From JAZGGS01 sp963764825 (GTDB taxonomy: Bacteria; Bacteroidota; Ignavibacteria; Ignavibacteriales; Ignavibacteriaceae), in contig CAVXUA010000008.1 in NCBI GenBank assembly GCA_963764825.1, positions 186,001-250,000 of the forward strand: a stretch of DNA of 64,000 nt. The letters run 5' to 3'. Below are positions 10,229-19,110 of this stretch, one piece after another (positions within the stretch are counted from its first letter, which is position 1; every line of letters begins with the position of its first letter). The notes beneath the pieces were generated by a model, which was not told where the DNA came from, searched no databases, and saw only the letters and a list, made by a program, of their open reading frames with translations. The position numbers were made by a program, and so were the translations under genes.

Positions 10229-10753
10229 GTGAAGAAATATTTTTTAATTATTTCATTTTTGCTCTTTGCTGTAAATGTAACGTTTGCACAAACACAAAAA
10301 TTTGGTTACGTAGATTCGCAGGTAATTTTAACGCAGTTTCCCGAATCAATAAAAGCACAGGGCGATCTTGATGCTCTAACAAATTTATGGCTGGCACAAA
10401 TAGATTCGATGTCGCTTGGTTACCAGCAAGCTCTGTCTGATTACCAGCAACAGGCAGGTACTATGACCGATGCACAAAAACAAGCTAAGCAGCAAGAATT
10501 GATTGCACTGGAGCAGACAATTCTTGGATTCAGAAATCAAAAATTTAACCAGCAGGGTGGCGAAATATTCTTAAAACAAGAAGAAATATTTGAACCGGTT
10601 AAGAAAAAGATTTACACTGCAATAGAGCAGGTTGCTAAAGATGAAGGAATGCAATTCGTATTAGATAAAAGCGGCGATATAATTTTGTTGTATGCCGATG
10701 CTGCTTTTGATATTACTTTTAAAGTACTTGATAAGCTTAAAAGAGGAAATTAA
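10229..10753 (+). CDS. OmpH/Skp-family periplasmic chaperone, copy 1
   Basis: The product has an N-terminal signal peptide (VKKYFLIISFLLFAVNVTFA) followed by KFGYVDSQVIL, the typical first strand of Skp/OmpH, then a long charged and Gln-rich coiled coil (about residues 45-120) and the closing VLDKSGDIILLYAD. Skp holds unfolded outer-membrane proteins between Sec and BamA. I prefer GTG at 10229 to the in-frame TTG at 10214 because GAAGGA sits about 8 bases upstream and the signal peptide then starts normally. A strong hairpin terminator separates it from the second copy. Confidence 0.88.
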   Translation: MKKYFLIISFLLFAVNVTFAQTQKFGYVDSQVILTQFPESIKAQGDLDALTNLWLAQIDSMSLGYQQALSDYQQQAGTMTDAQKQAKQQELIALEQTILGFRNQKFNQQGGEIFLKQEEIFEPVKKKIYTAIEQVAKDEGMQFVLDKSGDIILLYADAAFDITFKVLDKLKRGN

Positions 10754-10795
10754 TCTATTTAAGCTACGTTCAATTTTTTATGAACATAGAAAAGA

Positions 10796-10833
10796 AAGTT
10801 CTTTCAAATTATTGAAAGAACTTCTTTATTTTT
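10796..10833 (+). terminator. Hairpin terminator between the two ompH genes
   Basis: Perfect 12-base arms (10796-10807 and 10812-10823) enclose the loop ATTA and are followed by a T-rich stretch. The next gene starts only about 25 bases later, leaving little room for a new promoter, so partial read-through or an upstream promoter is implied. Confidence 0.8.
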
Positions 10834-10858
10834 ATTATTTCTTCTCACAGGAGTATCT

Positions 10859-11377
10859 ATGAGAAAACTATCATTTATATTAATAATTCTACTCTCCCTT
10901 TGCACTTCTGCAGGATTTGCACAATTAAAAATTGGCTACGTTGATTCTGATACTATAATGGATAATCTTCCTGATGTGCTGGATGCAAGGCAAAAGCTTG
11001 ATGCGCTGATTACAGAATGGCAAAATGAACTCAGGCAGCTTGAAGCGGATTGGAAAACCAAGTATGATGATTATGAGAAAAGAAAATTAATTATGACTGA
11101 GCAAACAAGATCTGATACCGAAGCGGAACTTGTTGCACTCGAAGAAGAAATTGCTCAATATAGGGAGAAAAAATTCGGAGCCAGCGGAGAGTTATTCCAG
11201 AAACAGGATGAATTAATGAAACCTGTTCAGAATAAAATATTTACTGCAATCCAGGAAATAGCTGAAGAAGAAGAACTCGACTTTGTTTTTGATAGAAGCG
11301 GCGATATAATGATGCTATATGCAAAGGAAGAATATGATTTAACTGCAAGAGTTTTAGAAAAACTAAGCTTGGAATAA
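10859..11377 (+). CDS. OmpH/Skp-family periplasmic chaperone, copy 2
   Basis: A 172-residue paralogue of the preceding gene: signal peptide to SAGFAQ, then LKIGYVDSDTIMDNLPDV, a long acidic/basic coiled coil (about residues 45-120), and the shared end FVFDRSGDIMMLYAKEEYD. CAGGAG precedes the ATG by about 8 bases. The pair may trimerise separately or together; heteromers are only a possibility. It lies 2 bases before lpxD, consistent with the common skp-lpxD arrangement that couples outer-membrane protein and lipid A supply. Confidence 0.88.
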   Translation: MRKLSFILIILLSLCTSAGFAQLKIGYVDSDTIMDNLPDVLDARQKLDALITEWQNELRQLEADWKTKYDDYEKRKLIMTEQTRSDTEAELVALEEEIAQYREKKFGASGELFQKQDELMKPVQNKIFTAIQEIAEEEELDFVFDRSGDIMMLYAKEEYDLTARVLEKLSLE

Positions 11378-11379
11378 AT

Positions 11380-12427
11380 ATGAAAATTGCATTAAAGGAA
11401 ATTGCTGAGCTTGTCAACGGGAAAATATCTGGTCCCGATGATATGATAATATCTTCGGTTGCCAGGATTGATGATGCTAAAGAAGGAGAGATTACATTTC
11501 TTTATTTACCTGCTTACGAAAAATATTTTCCCGAAACCAAAGCTTCTGCAATTATTGTTAAACCGGATTTTAATAAATCAAGAAACGATATTACTTATAT
11601 AGAAACAGATGAGCCGGATAAAGCTTTTGCAAAAATTATTCTTCATTATTTTTCTCCTGAATTTCCACTTAAAGGAATAGATAATACAGCTTTTGTTGAT
11701 GAGACATGCCAAGCTTGGAAATAACATTGCTCTTGGTAAAAACGTTGTAATATCTGCAGGCTGTAAGATTGGTAACAATGTTAAGATTTTTCATAACACT
11801 GTTTTGCTGGAAAATGTTGAAGTTGGAGACGATTCAATTATTTTTCAGAATGTTAGTATAAGGGAGGACTGTAAAATTGGCAAAAGAGTAATTGTTCATC
11901 CCGGCGCTGTTATTGGTTCAGATGGATTTGGATTTAATCCTGATGAGAAAGGTGTTTATCATAAAGTTCCGCAGATTGGTAATGTTGTTATTGAAGATGA
12001 TGTTGAGATTGGTGCAAATGTTACAATCGATCGCGCAGCTTTAGGTTCAACCTTAATTAAAAAGGGAGTTAAAATTGATAACCTTGTACAAATTGCGCAC
12101 AATGTTATTGTTGGGGAAAACACGGTGCTCGCTTCACAGGTTGGTATTGCAGGAAGTACAAAGATTGGAAAGAATTGCATTCTTGCTGGTCAGGTTGGAG
12201 TAATTGGTCATATTGAATTAGCTGATAAAACTGTGCTGATTGCTCAATCCGGTGTTTCAAAATCTATTAAAAAGCCGGGTTATTATTTCGGTTCACCTGC
12301 AAAGGAATTAAGAACAGCTAAAGTGATTGAAGCACATACAAGAAACTTACCCGATTATTCTGACAGGATAAAGCAGCTTGAAGAGGAAGTAAAAAATTTA
12401 AAGGAACAGGTTAACAATAAAACTTAA
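11380..12427 (+). CDS. lpxD: UDP-3-O-(3-hydroxyacyl)glucosamine N-acyltransferase LpxD (frame broken once)
   Basis: An N-terminal uridine-binding domain (residues 1-105, LKEIAELVNGKISG, SSVARIDDAKEGEITFLY) is followed by hexapeptide repeats of a left-handed beta helix (KIGNNVKIFHNTVL, VHPGAVIGSDGFGF) with the catalytic-histidine region IDNLVQIAHNVIVG and the end GSPAKELR. LpxD adds the N-linked acyl chain in the third step of lipid A synthesis. One extra T near 11708 breaks the frame between the two domains; the sequence reads VDET-AKLGNN once repaired. A short coiled tail (KQLEEEVKNLKEQ) closes the protein. Confidence 0.93.
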
Positions 12428-12551
12428 AATATTTTCATCAGCTATTCTTCAATTACATTCTGCCCCCCATTTATTGTATTTCAGAACTCATTATACTATT
12501 TTGCTCATTAAATTTTTAATAATAAACCTCAAACTATTTCACGGATGACTT

Positions 12552-13967
12552 ATGCTAGAATTGCAAAGAACCATTGCAAAAAAAGTTTCGATGAAAGGAA
12601 CCGGTTTACATACCGGAACCGAATGTAAATTAACTTTTAAACCCGCTCCGGAAAATCATGGAATAAAATTCGTTCGGGCAGATCTTGGAGGCAAACCGGA
12701 AATTCCGGCAATTGCAGATAATGTTGTTGATGTTTCCCGCGGAACCACTATCGGAATTGGCGAGGCAAAAGTTCATACTGTTGAGCATGTGCTTGCAGCA
12801 ATTGTCGGGCTTCAGATTGATAATATTATTATTGAGGTTGATGGAATTGAACCCCCGGTTGGTGATGGAAGTTCTCTCCTTTTTTGCGAGGCACTTCAGA
12901 AGGCAGGATTTGAACAGCAAACTGTTCCGAAGGATTATCTTATAATAGATCAGACAATAATGCACCATGAAGATGATAACCAGATAGATATTGTTGCGCT
13001 ACCACTTGATAACTACAGGGTAACTGTTATGGTAGATTACCAGAATCCTGCGTTAGGCAGCCAGCATACAGGTTTGTTCGATCTTGAAAAAGAATTTGAA
13101 AAAGAATTTGCTCCTGCTCGTACATTCTGTTTTTTAAGTGAAGTTGAAGAGCTTGCTAACCAGAACTTAATAAAAGGCGGTGATCTCGATAATGCAATTG
13201 TAATTTTAGATCACGATTTGAATAAGAAGGAATATAAAAGCCTTACTTCCAGGCTTGGGCTTAAAGAAGAAATGTTTGCAGGCGATAACGGAATACTTAA
13301 TAATAAAAAGCTTCGCTTTAAAAATGAACCTGTAAGACATAAACTTTTAGACCTAATGGGAGATCTTGCTCTTATTGGTGCCCCGATTAAAGCACAGATA
13401 CTTGCTGCAAGACCCGGACACAAAGCAAATGTTGAATTTGCTAAACAGGTTAGAAAACTTTATCAACAGAAAAAGCTGGTAAAGAAATTCCAGCTTGTAA
13501 AAAAAGAAGGTGTTATTTTTGATTCTGCAGCTATCGAGCGAATTCTTCCTCACCGTTATCCGTTCCTGCTGGTTGATAAAATTGTTGATCTTGAAATTGG
13601 TAAAAGAGTTGTCGGGGTTAAATCGGTTACATATAATGAACCGTTCTTTCCCGGTCATTTCCCGGGAAACCCAATTATGCCCGGTGTGTTAATTCTTGAA
13701 GCAATGGCTCAAACAGGCGGAGTGTTTTTGCTTAACTCAATTCCCGATCATGAAAATAAAATTGCATACTTTATGCAGATCAATAATGCAAAATTTAGAA
13801 AACCCGTTCTTCCTGGCGATCAGCTTTTTATGGTAATTGAAATGGTTAATCAAAAAAGTAAAGTGATTACAATTAAAGGGAAATCATACGTAAATGATTT
13901 ACTCGTTGCCGAAGCTGATTTTATGGTTGCTATTGTTGATAAGCCGAACAACGATAAAGAGCAATAA
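12552..13967 (+). CDS. lpxC-fabZ: Bifunctional LpxC deacetylase / FabZ dehydratase
   Basis: One intact 471-residue frame joins two enzymes. Residues 1-310 are LpxC, the zinc UDP-3-O-acyl-GlcNAc deacetylase that commits carbon to lipid A, with zinc ligands in HTVEH and RHKLLDLMGD and the loop GSSLLFCEAL. Residues 325-465 are FabZ, the 3-hydroxyacyl-ACP dehydratase, with its active histidine in PHRYPFLLVD and FFPGHFPGNPIMPGVLILEAMAQ (given in part), including the catalytic Glu. The same fusion is known from Bacteroidetes and Chlorobi and joins the competing branches for 3-hydroxyacyl-ACP. It lies 8 bases before lpxA. Confidence 0.96.
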   Translation: MLELQRTIAKKVSMKGTGLHTGTECKLTFKPAPENHGIKFVRADLGGKPEIPAIADNVVDVSRGTTIGIGEAKVHTVEHVLAAIVGLQIDNIIIEVDGIEPPVGDGSSLLFCEALQKAGFEQQTVPKDYLIIDQTIMHHEDDNQIDIVALPLDNYRVTVMVDYQNPALGSQHTGLFDLEKEFEKEFAPARTFCFLSEVEELANQNLIKGGDLDNAIVILDHDLNKKEYKSLTSRLGLKEEMFAGDNGILNNKKLRFKNEPVRHKLLDLMGDLALIGAPIKAQILAARPGHKANVEFAKQVRKLYQQKKLVKKFQLVKKEGVIFDSAAIERILPHRYPFLLVDKIVDLEIGKRVVGVKSVTYNEPFFPGHFPGNPIMPGVLILEAMAQTGGVFLLNSIPDHENKIAYFMQINNAKFRKPVLPGDQLFMVIEMVNQKSKVITIKGKSYVNDLLVAEADFMVAIVDKPNNDKEQ

Positions 13968-13975
13968 AATTTTAA

Positions 13976-14752
13976 ATGAACAAAATTCATCCAACCGCAA
14001 TCGTAAGTAAAAATGCATCCATCGGGAATGATATTACAGTAGCTCCGTATGCCATTATCGAAGGTGATACGGAAATTGGAAACAATGTCGAGATAGGTCC
14101 CCACGCTGTCCTTTACAACGGCGCCCGGATTGGAAACAAGGTTAAGATTAAGCAAGCAGCTTCTGTTGCACATGTTCCGCAGGATTTAAAATTTGGCGGG
14201 GAGGATTCAGTATTTATAATCGGCGACAATACTGTTATTCACGAATATGTTACTTTGCACCGCGGCACAAAAGAAACCGGCAAATCGCAGATTGGTAAAA
14301 ATTGTTTATTAATGGCTTATTGTCATGTACCTCACGACTGCTCCGTAGGTGATAATTGTATCATTGCAAATACTGTTCAAATGGCCGGTCATGTTCATAT
14401 TGAGGATTGGGTTATTGTGGGCGGTATATCTTCTATCCATCAATTTGTTTCAGTTGGTCAGCATTCAATGGTTGGTGCCAATACGTATATTACCCAGGAT
14501 GTTCCGCCTTATATTATCATTGCAGGAACGCCTGCAAAGTATTTCGGGCTTAATGTTATTGGATTGAGACGAAGAGGATTTTCAAACGAAGATATTGGAA
14601 CTCTTAAAGAGGCATACAATTACCTATACGACAAATCGTTAAACATATCGCAGGCAAAGGTAAAAATTGATGCGGAACTTGGTGATAATAAATATGTTAA
14701 AAATGTTCTGAATTTTATAGAAAAAAGTAAAAGAGGCATTTCCGGTAAATGA
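13976..14752 (+). CDS. lpxA: UDP-N-acetylglucosamine O-acyltransferase LpxA
   Basis: An intact 258-residue protein of normal LpxA length. It has hexapeptide repeats from residue 3 (HPTAIVSKNASIG), the catalytic-His region LLMAYCHVPHDC, HQFVSVGQHSMVGA and the C-terminal helical part starting GLNVIGLRRRGFS. It catalyses the first, reversible step of lipid A synthesis, moving a 3-hydroxyacyl chain from ACP to UDP-GlcNAc. The lpxD, lpxC-fabZ and lpxA order puts all early lipid A steps in one unit. The stop overlaps the start of the next gene by ATGA. Confidence 0.96.
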   Translation: MNKIHPTAIVSKNASIGNDITVAPYAIIEGDTEIGNNVEIGPHAVLYNGARIGNKVKIKQAASVAHVPQDLKFGGEDSVFIIGDNTVIHEYVTLHRGTKETGKSQIGKNCLLMAYCHVPHDCSVGDNCIIANTVQMAGHVHIEDWVIVGGISSIHQFVSVGQHSMVGANTYITQDVPPYIIIAGTPAKYFGLNVIGLRRRGFSNEDIGTLKEAYNYLYDKSLNISQAKVKIDAELGDNKYVKNVLNFIEKSKRGISGK

Positions 14753-15502
14753 AGTGGGAGTTCTTAAATACTAAATCTAATACCGGTAAGTATAATATGG
14801 ATTATGATATGAACCTTGCTGAAACTGACCAGTCTGGTACAGCTTTGTTAAGGTTTTACAATTGGGAACCATATTGTATCTCACTCGGGGCGAACCAGGA
14901 TTATAGCACAATCAATATAAAAAAAGCATACGAAAATAATATTGATTTAGTGGAAAGACCAACTGGGGGAAGGGCAATTCTTCATTCGGAGGAACTTACT
15001 TACTCGGTCGTTTATCCTTTAGACAATGGTTTCTCTCCAAGGGATTTATACCGGGAAATAAATCTAGCTTTAAAAAAAGGTATGATATTTTTTGACAGCA
15101 AACTTGAAAATATTGAACTTGAAAAAGAACAACCTCATTTTCCCGATTATTATAAGGACAGAAAAAGTGAGCTATGTTTTGCAGTTTCAGCTAAAAATGA
15201 ATTGAAGTTTGAAGGTAAGAAACTGGTAGGAAGTGCACAGACGTAAAATTGCAACAATTCAGTTTTGCAGCATGGCTCCATTTTGTGTGGTGATTTTCAT
15301 AAAAATATTGTTGATTTTATTTTTCTTAAATGATGAAGAAACTGTGAAGATGAAAGATGAAATTAAAAAGACAACAACTGATCTCAGATCAATTTTAAAT
15401 TACGAAATAGACTTTAATCTGCTTGTCGAATCAATTAAAATAGGCTTTGAAGAACATTTTAAAATCAAGTTTGAATATTCTTTAACGCAAGTAAAAATTT
15501 AA
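14749..15502 (+). CDS. LipM-like octanoyl/lipoyl transferase family protein (frame broken about three times)
   Basis: The merged product belongs to the biotin/lipoate A/B ligase superfamily. NWEPYCISLGANQD, VERPTGGRAILHSEELTYSV, then LCFAVSAKNELKFEGKKLVGSAQ and QHGSIL follow the order seen in LipM/LplA. A cysteine in SELCFA lies where LipM keeps its catalytic Cys, which favours an octanoyl transferase over an ATP-dependent ligase. Shifts cluster near 15240 and 15330; the last part (KKTTTDLRSILN) still reads as the family C-terminus. It overlaps lpxA by 4 bases, so it is co-transcribed with lipid A genes without an obvious link. Confidence 0.75.
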
Positions 15503-15531
15503 TTAAAAAAAGCGGTTTAGACTTTTTTTAT

Positions 15532-16347
15532 ATGAGCACTGAAAAAGAATTTAAAAAAGTAACCACTAAAACATTAGGGCTCTTAAAGGAAAAAGGAATA
15601 AGGGTAACGGCTCTTACTGCTTACGATTTTATTACAGCCAAATTGATTGATGAAGCGGGGATAGATATTATACTCGTTGGTGATTCGCTTAGCAACGTCT
15701 TTCTGGGAAATGAAACTACGCTTCCGGTAACAATGGATGAAATGATCTACCATACAAAAGCTGTTACAAAGGGAGTTAATCGCGCAATGGTTGTTGTAGA
15801 TATGCCTTTTATGTCTTACCAGCAAGGTGTTGATGAAGGGCTGCGTAATGCTGGAAGGATAATGAAAGAAACACATGCCGGAGCAGTTAAGATGGAAGGT
15901 GGCGCAAGAGTTGCAGAAACAATAAAAAAAATAACCGATATTGGTATCCCTGTTATGGGGCACATCGGGTTAATGCCCCAAAGCATTCACAAGTATGGTG
16001 GATATAGTGAAAGGGGAAAAGATATAGAAGAAGCAGACGAAATTCTTAATGATGCAAAAATTCTTGAGGAAGCTGGTGCCTTTTCTATAGTACTTGAAAA
16101 AATTCCTGCTTCGCTAGCAAAAAAAATAACTCGCTCAACTACTATTCCCACAATTGGAATTGGTGCAGGCATCAACTGCGATGGGCAGATACTTGTTACG
16201 CCGGATATGCTGGCTTTAAATGTTGATTTTCATCCAAGGTTTGTAAGGCATTATGCAAACCTTGCTGAACAGATAAACAAAGCAGTAAAATCTTACATCG
16301 ATGATGTACAGAATGGTAAGTTCCCTTCAAAAAAAGAAAGTTATTAA
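15532..16347 (+). CDS. panB: 3-methyl-2-oxobutanoate hydroxymethyltransferase
   Basis: An intact 271-residue PanB. It has VTALTAYDFITAKLIDEAG at the N-terminus, the metal-binding LVGDSLSNVFLG, KMEGGARVAETI, GHIGLMPQSIHKYGG, LEKIPASLAKKIT and IGIGAGINCDGQILV. The enzyme transfers a hydroxymethyl group from methylene-tetrahydrofolate to 2-oxoisovalerate, the first step to pantothenate and coenzyme A. It forms a decameric TIM-barrel enzyme in the cytosol. No other pantothenate gene is in the window. The ribosome-binding site is weak and A/T rich. Confidence 0.95.
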   Translation: MSTEKEFKKVTTKTLGLLKEKGIRVTALTAYDFITAKLIDEAGIDIILVGDSLSNVFLGNETTLPVTMDEMIYHTKAVTKGVNRAMVVVDMPFMSYQQGVDEGLRNAGRIMKETHAGAVKMEGGARVAETIKKITDIGIPVMGHIGLMPQSIHKYGGYSERGKDIEEADEILNDAKILEEAGAFSIVLEKIPASLAKKITRSTTIPTIGIGAGINCDGQILVTPDMLALNVDFHPRFVRHYANLAEQINKAVKSYIDDVQNGKFPSKKESY

Positions 16348-16369
16348 TACTTTTTACAAAACATTTTCT

Positions 16370-17469
16370 ATGTACAATCTTAACTGTAAAAAATTTCTTT
16401 TAATAACTATTCTTCTCATACTTATCTCATTTTCTACCTTTGCACAGATCGAATCAGAAATATTTTTAAAGGGCGCCACTGTTACCGGCATTGCTGAAGA
16501 AGAAGGATACCTCTGGGTTGCAACCTACGGGCAGGGAATTTACAGGTATTCATATGAAGATGAAAAGTGGATTAACTTTTCTACGAAAAGCGGCAACCTT
16601 CAGAACGATCTTTTCTATAACATTGCAGTTAGTAAAAACTTTGTTTGGGCAGGAGCTTCGGAAGGACTTTTTATCTATACAAAAAAACGAGATAGGTGGA
16701 GCAAAAGAAAGTTTGCTCTTGGTGGACAGTTTGGAAACTGGATAAGATCATTAAAATATGATCCCGATCAAAACGTACTATGGATTGGCAGGTTCAGAAA
16801 TATTACACGTCTTGATGTTAAGAGAAGAAGATATAACGACATAAGCCGGATACAGGGGAAAGATCAAAAATCAAATAACATAAAAGCAATAGAACTTGAC
16901 GGCGATAGTTTAGTATGGTTTGGCACAGAATCGGGGGTTCACATTTATGATAAAAAGAAAAAATATACTAATCAATTCTGCATGGCGTTACATCACAAAC
17001 AAGAAACGGGCATTTAACGAAGAGGGTGATGCGGTATCGGTTTCAAATTTTTTATTTGAAAGTGATAAAGATCTGGTTTGCAACTGATGAGTTTGTTACA
17101 AAAGAACAGCCGCAATTTAACATAGGTGGAATTTATATTTACGATAGAAAAATAAACTGGGAAAGAATTTCGCGGGGTGACGGACTTGCTGCAAACGGAA
17201 TTTATTCTCTCGGTAAAACCGGTAACCATATTTGGGTTGGTGTTTATGAGTTTGATCAGATAGAAAAGGCAGAATATGGGAAAGGCTTATTTATTATTAA
17301 TAGGTTAACCGGTAGGGTTTCGCCCGTTGATCTCAACCAGATAAAAATTGTGTCTTCAACCATCCTATCATTTCACTTTGATGGAATTTATATGTGGATT
17401 GGCACGGGAGAAGGATTGGTTAGAGTTAAGATAGATAATCCACTCGCAGAATGGTCATCTGAAAATTAA
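16370..17469 (+). CDS. Secreted beta-propeller protein (two-component-regulator-propeller-like; frame broken twice)
   Basis: ATG at 16370 opens a signal peptide (LLITILLILISFSTFAQ). The rest is built of repeats of about 50 residues with a W[VI][AG]T-G-G type strand: YLWVATYGQGIYRY, FVWAGASEGLFIY, VLWIGRFRNITRL, LVWFGTESGVHIY, IWFATDEF, HIWVGVYEFD and MWIGTGEGLVRV. These resemble the periplasmic Reg_prop propellers of hybrid sensors, but no kinase is attached, so it may be a free-standing binding or scaffold protein. Two shifts near 16980 and 17075 interrupt one repeat. The function is unknown. Confidence 0.7.
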
Positions 17470-17623
17470 CTACAGAATTTTATGAGGTAAATTAATACCG
17501 CATTTATCAATCCGTTTTTTTGCAGTACTTGTATAATTAACCCTGATCTCTAAATAGCGCCCTTTAACAACATTCTATTTATCCTTATCTTTAAGCTTAT
17601 TTTTTGAATAATCAGGTAAAAAA

Positions 17624-18619
17624 ATGGTTGATATTTCGGTAGACCGGCTTGCTGAGCTTAAAAAGAATTTTGAAGGTAAAAAGATCGCCGTTATAGGTGA
17701 TATGATGTTGGACGGCTACTTTTGGGGTGATATAAAAAGAATTTCTCCCGAAGCACCTGTTCCTGTACTTGAAGTTGAAGAAGAGTTTTTCCGTTTTGGC
17801 GGCGCTGCAAATGTTGCATTGAACATTTTAAAGCTCGGTGGTTTTCCTATTCCAATTGGTGTTATTGGTTACGATAATTATGGAACAATATTCACTTCAC
17901 TTATTAAAGATGCGAATATTGAAAACGATGGAATCATTGTTGATGAAAGTCGTCCAACTACTACAAAGACCCGTGTTATAGCAGATAATCATCACGTTGT
18001 TAGAATAGATAAAGAAAGTAAAAAATATTTAGATAAGGAAACTGAGAAAAAGCTTTCATCATACATTGTAAATATTATAAGTACTGTAGATGGAATTATT
18101 CTGCAGGATTACAACAAAGGAGTTTTATCAGCTTCACTTATCGATCAGATTATTTCTATTGCAAATGATAAGAATGTTCTTATAACTGTTGATCCAAAGT
18201 TTGATAATTTCTTTGCTTATAAAAATGTTACTGTCTTCAAACCTAACAAGAAAGAAGCAGAAGAAGTACTTGGAACTAAAATAAAAAACAGCGATGATGT
18301 AACCACTGCTGGTACAAAATTGCTTGAAAAGATGAATGCCAGGAATGTATTATTAACTTTAGGCGATGAAGGTATTGCGGTATTCGGGAAGGTAAATATT
18401 GAGAAGCGAATGCCAACCAAGGCAAAAAAAGTTGCTGATGTTTCAGGTGCCGGAGATACGGTAATTTCAACATTAACTATAGCACTTGCTGCAGGTGCAG
18501 ATGTTTATGAAGCTTCGTTACTCGCTAACTATGCTGCAGGTATAGTCTGCGGTGAAGTTGGAATTGTTCCGGTTGAAAAAGAGATTCTATTCGAAACTGT
18601 ACTGAAAGATAATTTATGA
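17624..18619 (+). CDS. rfaE1: D-glycero-beta-D-manno-heptose-7-phosphate kinase (RfaE1/HldA type)
   Basis: An intact 331-residue PfkB-family kinase. It has the N-terminal IAVIGDMMLDGYFWGDIKRI with EAPVPVLEVEEEFFRFGGAANVA (given in pieces), and the C-terminal anion hole and catalytic Asp in ADVSGAGDTVISTL. It phosphorylates heptose 7-phosphate at C1 for the ADP-heptose used in LPS inner core. The kinase and nucleotidyltransferase are separate genes here, whereas E. coli fuses them in HldE. The stop overlaps the next start by ATGA, so the two are translationally coupled. Confidence 0.93.
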   Translation: MVDISVDRLAELKKNFEGKKIAVIGDMMLDGYFWGDIKRISPEAPVPVLEVEEEFFRFGGAANVALNILKLGGFPIPIGVIGYDNYGTIFTSLIKDANIENDGIIVDESRPTTTKTRVIADNHHVVRIDKESKKYLDKETEKKLSSYIVNIISTVDGIILQDYNKGVLSASLIDQIISIANDKNVLITVDPKFDNFFAYKNVTVFKPNKKEAEEVLGTKIKNSDDVTTAGTKLLEKMNARNVLLTLGDEGIAVFGKVNIEKRMPTKAKKVADVSGAGDTVISTLTIALAAGADVYEASLLANYAAGIVCGEVGIVPVEKEILFETVLKDNL

Positions 18620-19095
18620 ATTGTTTAAAATCGCTTGAAGAAATTAAATTGATTCGTTTGGCATTAAAAGCTGATAATAAAAAAGTGGTTTTTACAAACG
18701 GCTGTTTCGATCTAATCCATGCAGGGCATATAGATTATCTTAACAAAGCAAAAGCTCTTGGTGATGTTTTAATAATTGGGCTGAACACAGATGATTCTGT
18801 AAAGCGAATAAAGGGAAATAAAAGACCAATCATAAATCAAAACGAAAGAGCGAAAATAATTTCCAACTTAAAACCGGTTGATTATTTGGTCTTCTTTGAT
18901 GAAGATACACCTGCCGAACTAATCAATGAGCTGGTTCCTGATATACTTATTAAAGGCGCTGATTGGAAGATAGAAGAAATTGTTGGAGGGGAAACAGTGC
19001 TTGCAAACGGCGGCGAAGTGAAAACCATTGAATTTACAAATGATCAGTCCACCTCAAAAATAATCGATTTGATCATCAGCAGATATTCAAAGTGA
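18616..19095 (+). CDS. rfaE2: D-glycero-beta-D-manno-heptose 1-phosphate adenylyltransferase (RfaE2/HldC type)
   Basis: A 159-residue cytidylyltransferase-like enzyme with VFTNGCFDLIHAGHIDYL, holding the nucleotide-binding HAGH motif, then VLIIGLNTDDSVKRIKG, RPIINQNERAKIISNL, DILIKGADWK and a C-terminal QSTSKII. It makes ADP-heptose from ATP and heptose 1-phosphate, directly after the kinase encoded by the overlapping upstream gene. The length and motifs match the stand-alone transferase, not the fused HldE. It is intact. Confidence 0.94.
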   Translation: MNCLKSLEEIKLIRLALKADNKKVVFTNGCFDLIHAGHIDYLNKAKALGDVLIIGLNTDDSVKRIKGNKRPIINQNERAKIISNLKPVDYLVFFDEDTPAELINELVPDILIKGADWKIEEIVGGETVLANGGEVKTIEFTNDQSTSKIIDLIISRYSK

Positions 19096-19110
19096 GAAAT
19101 TGGAGCGTTA

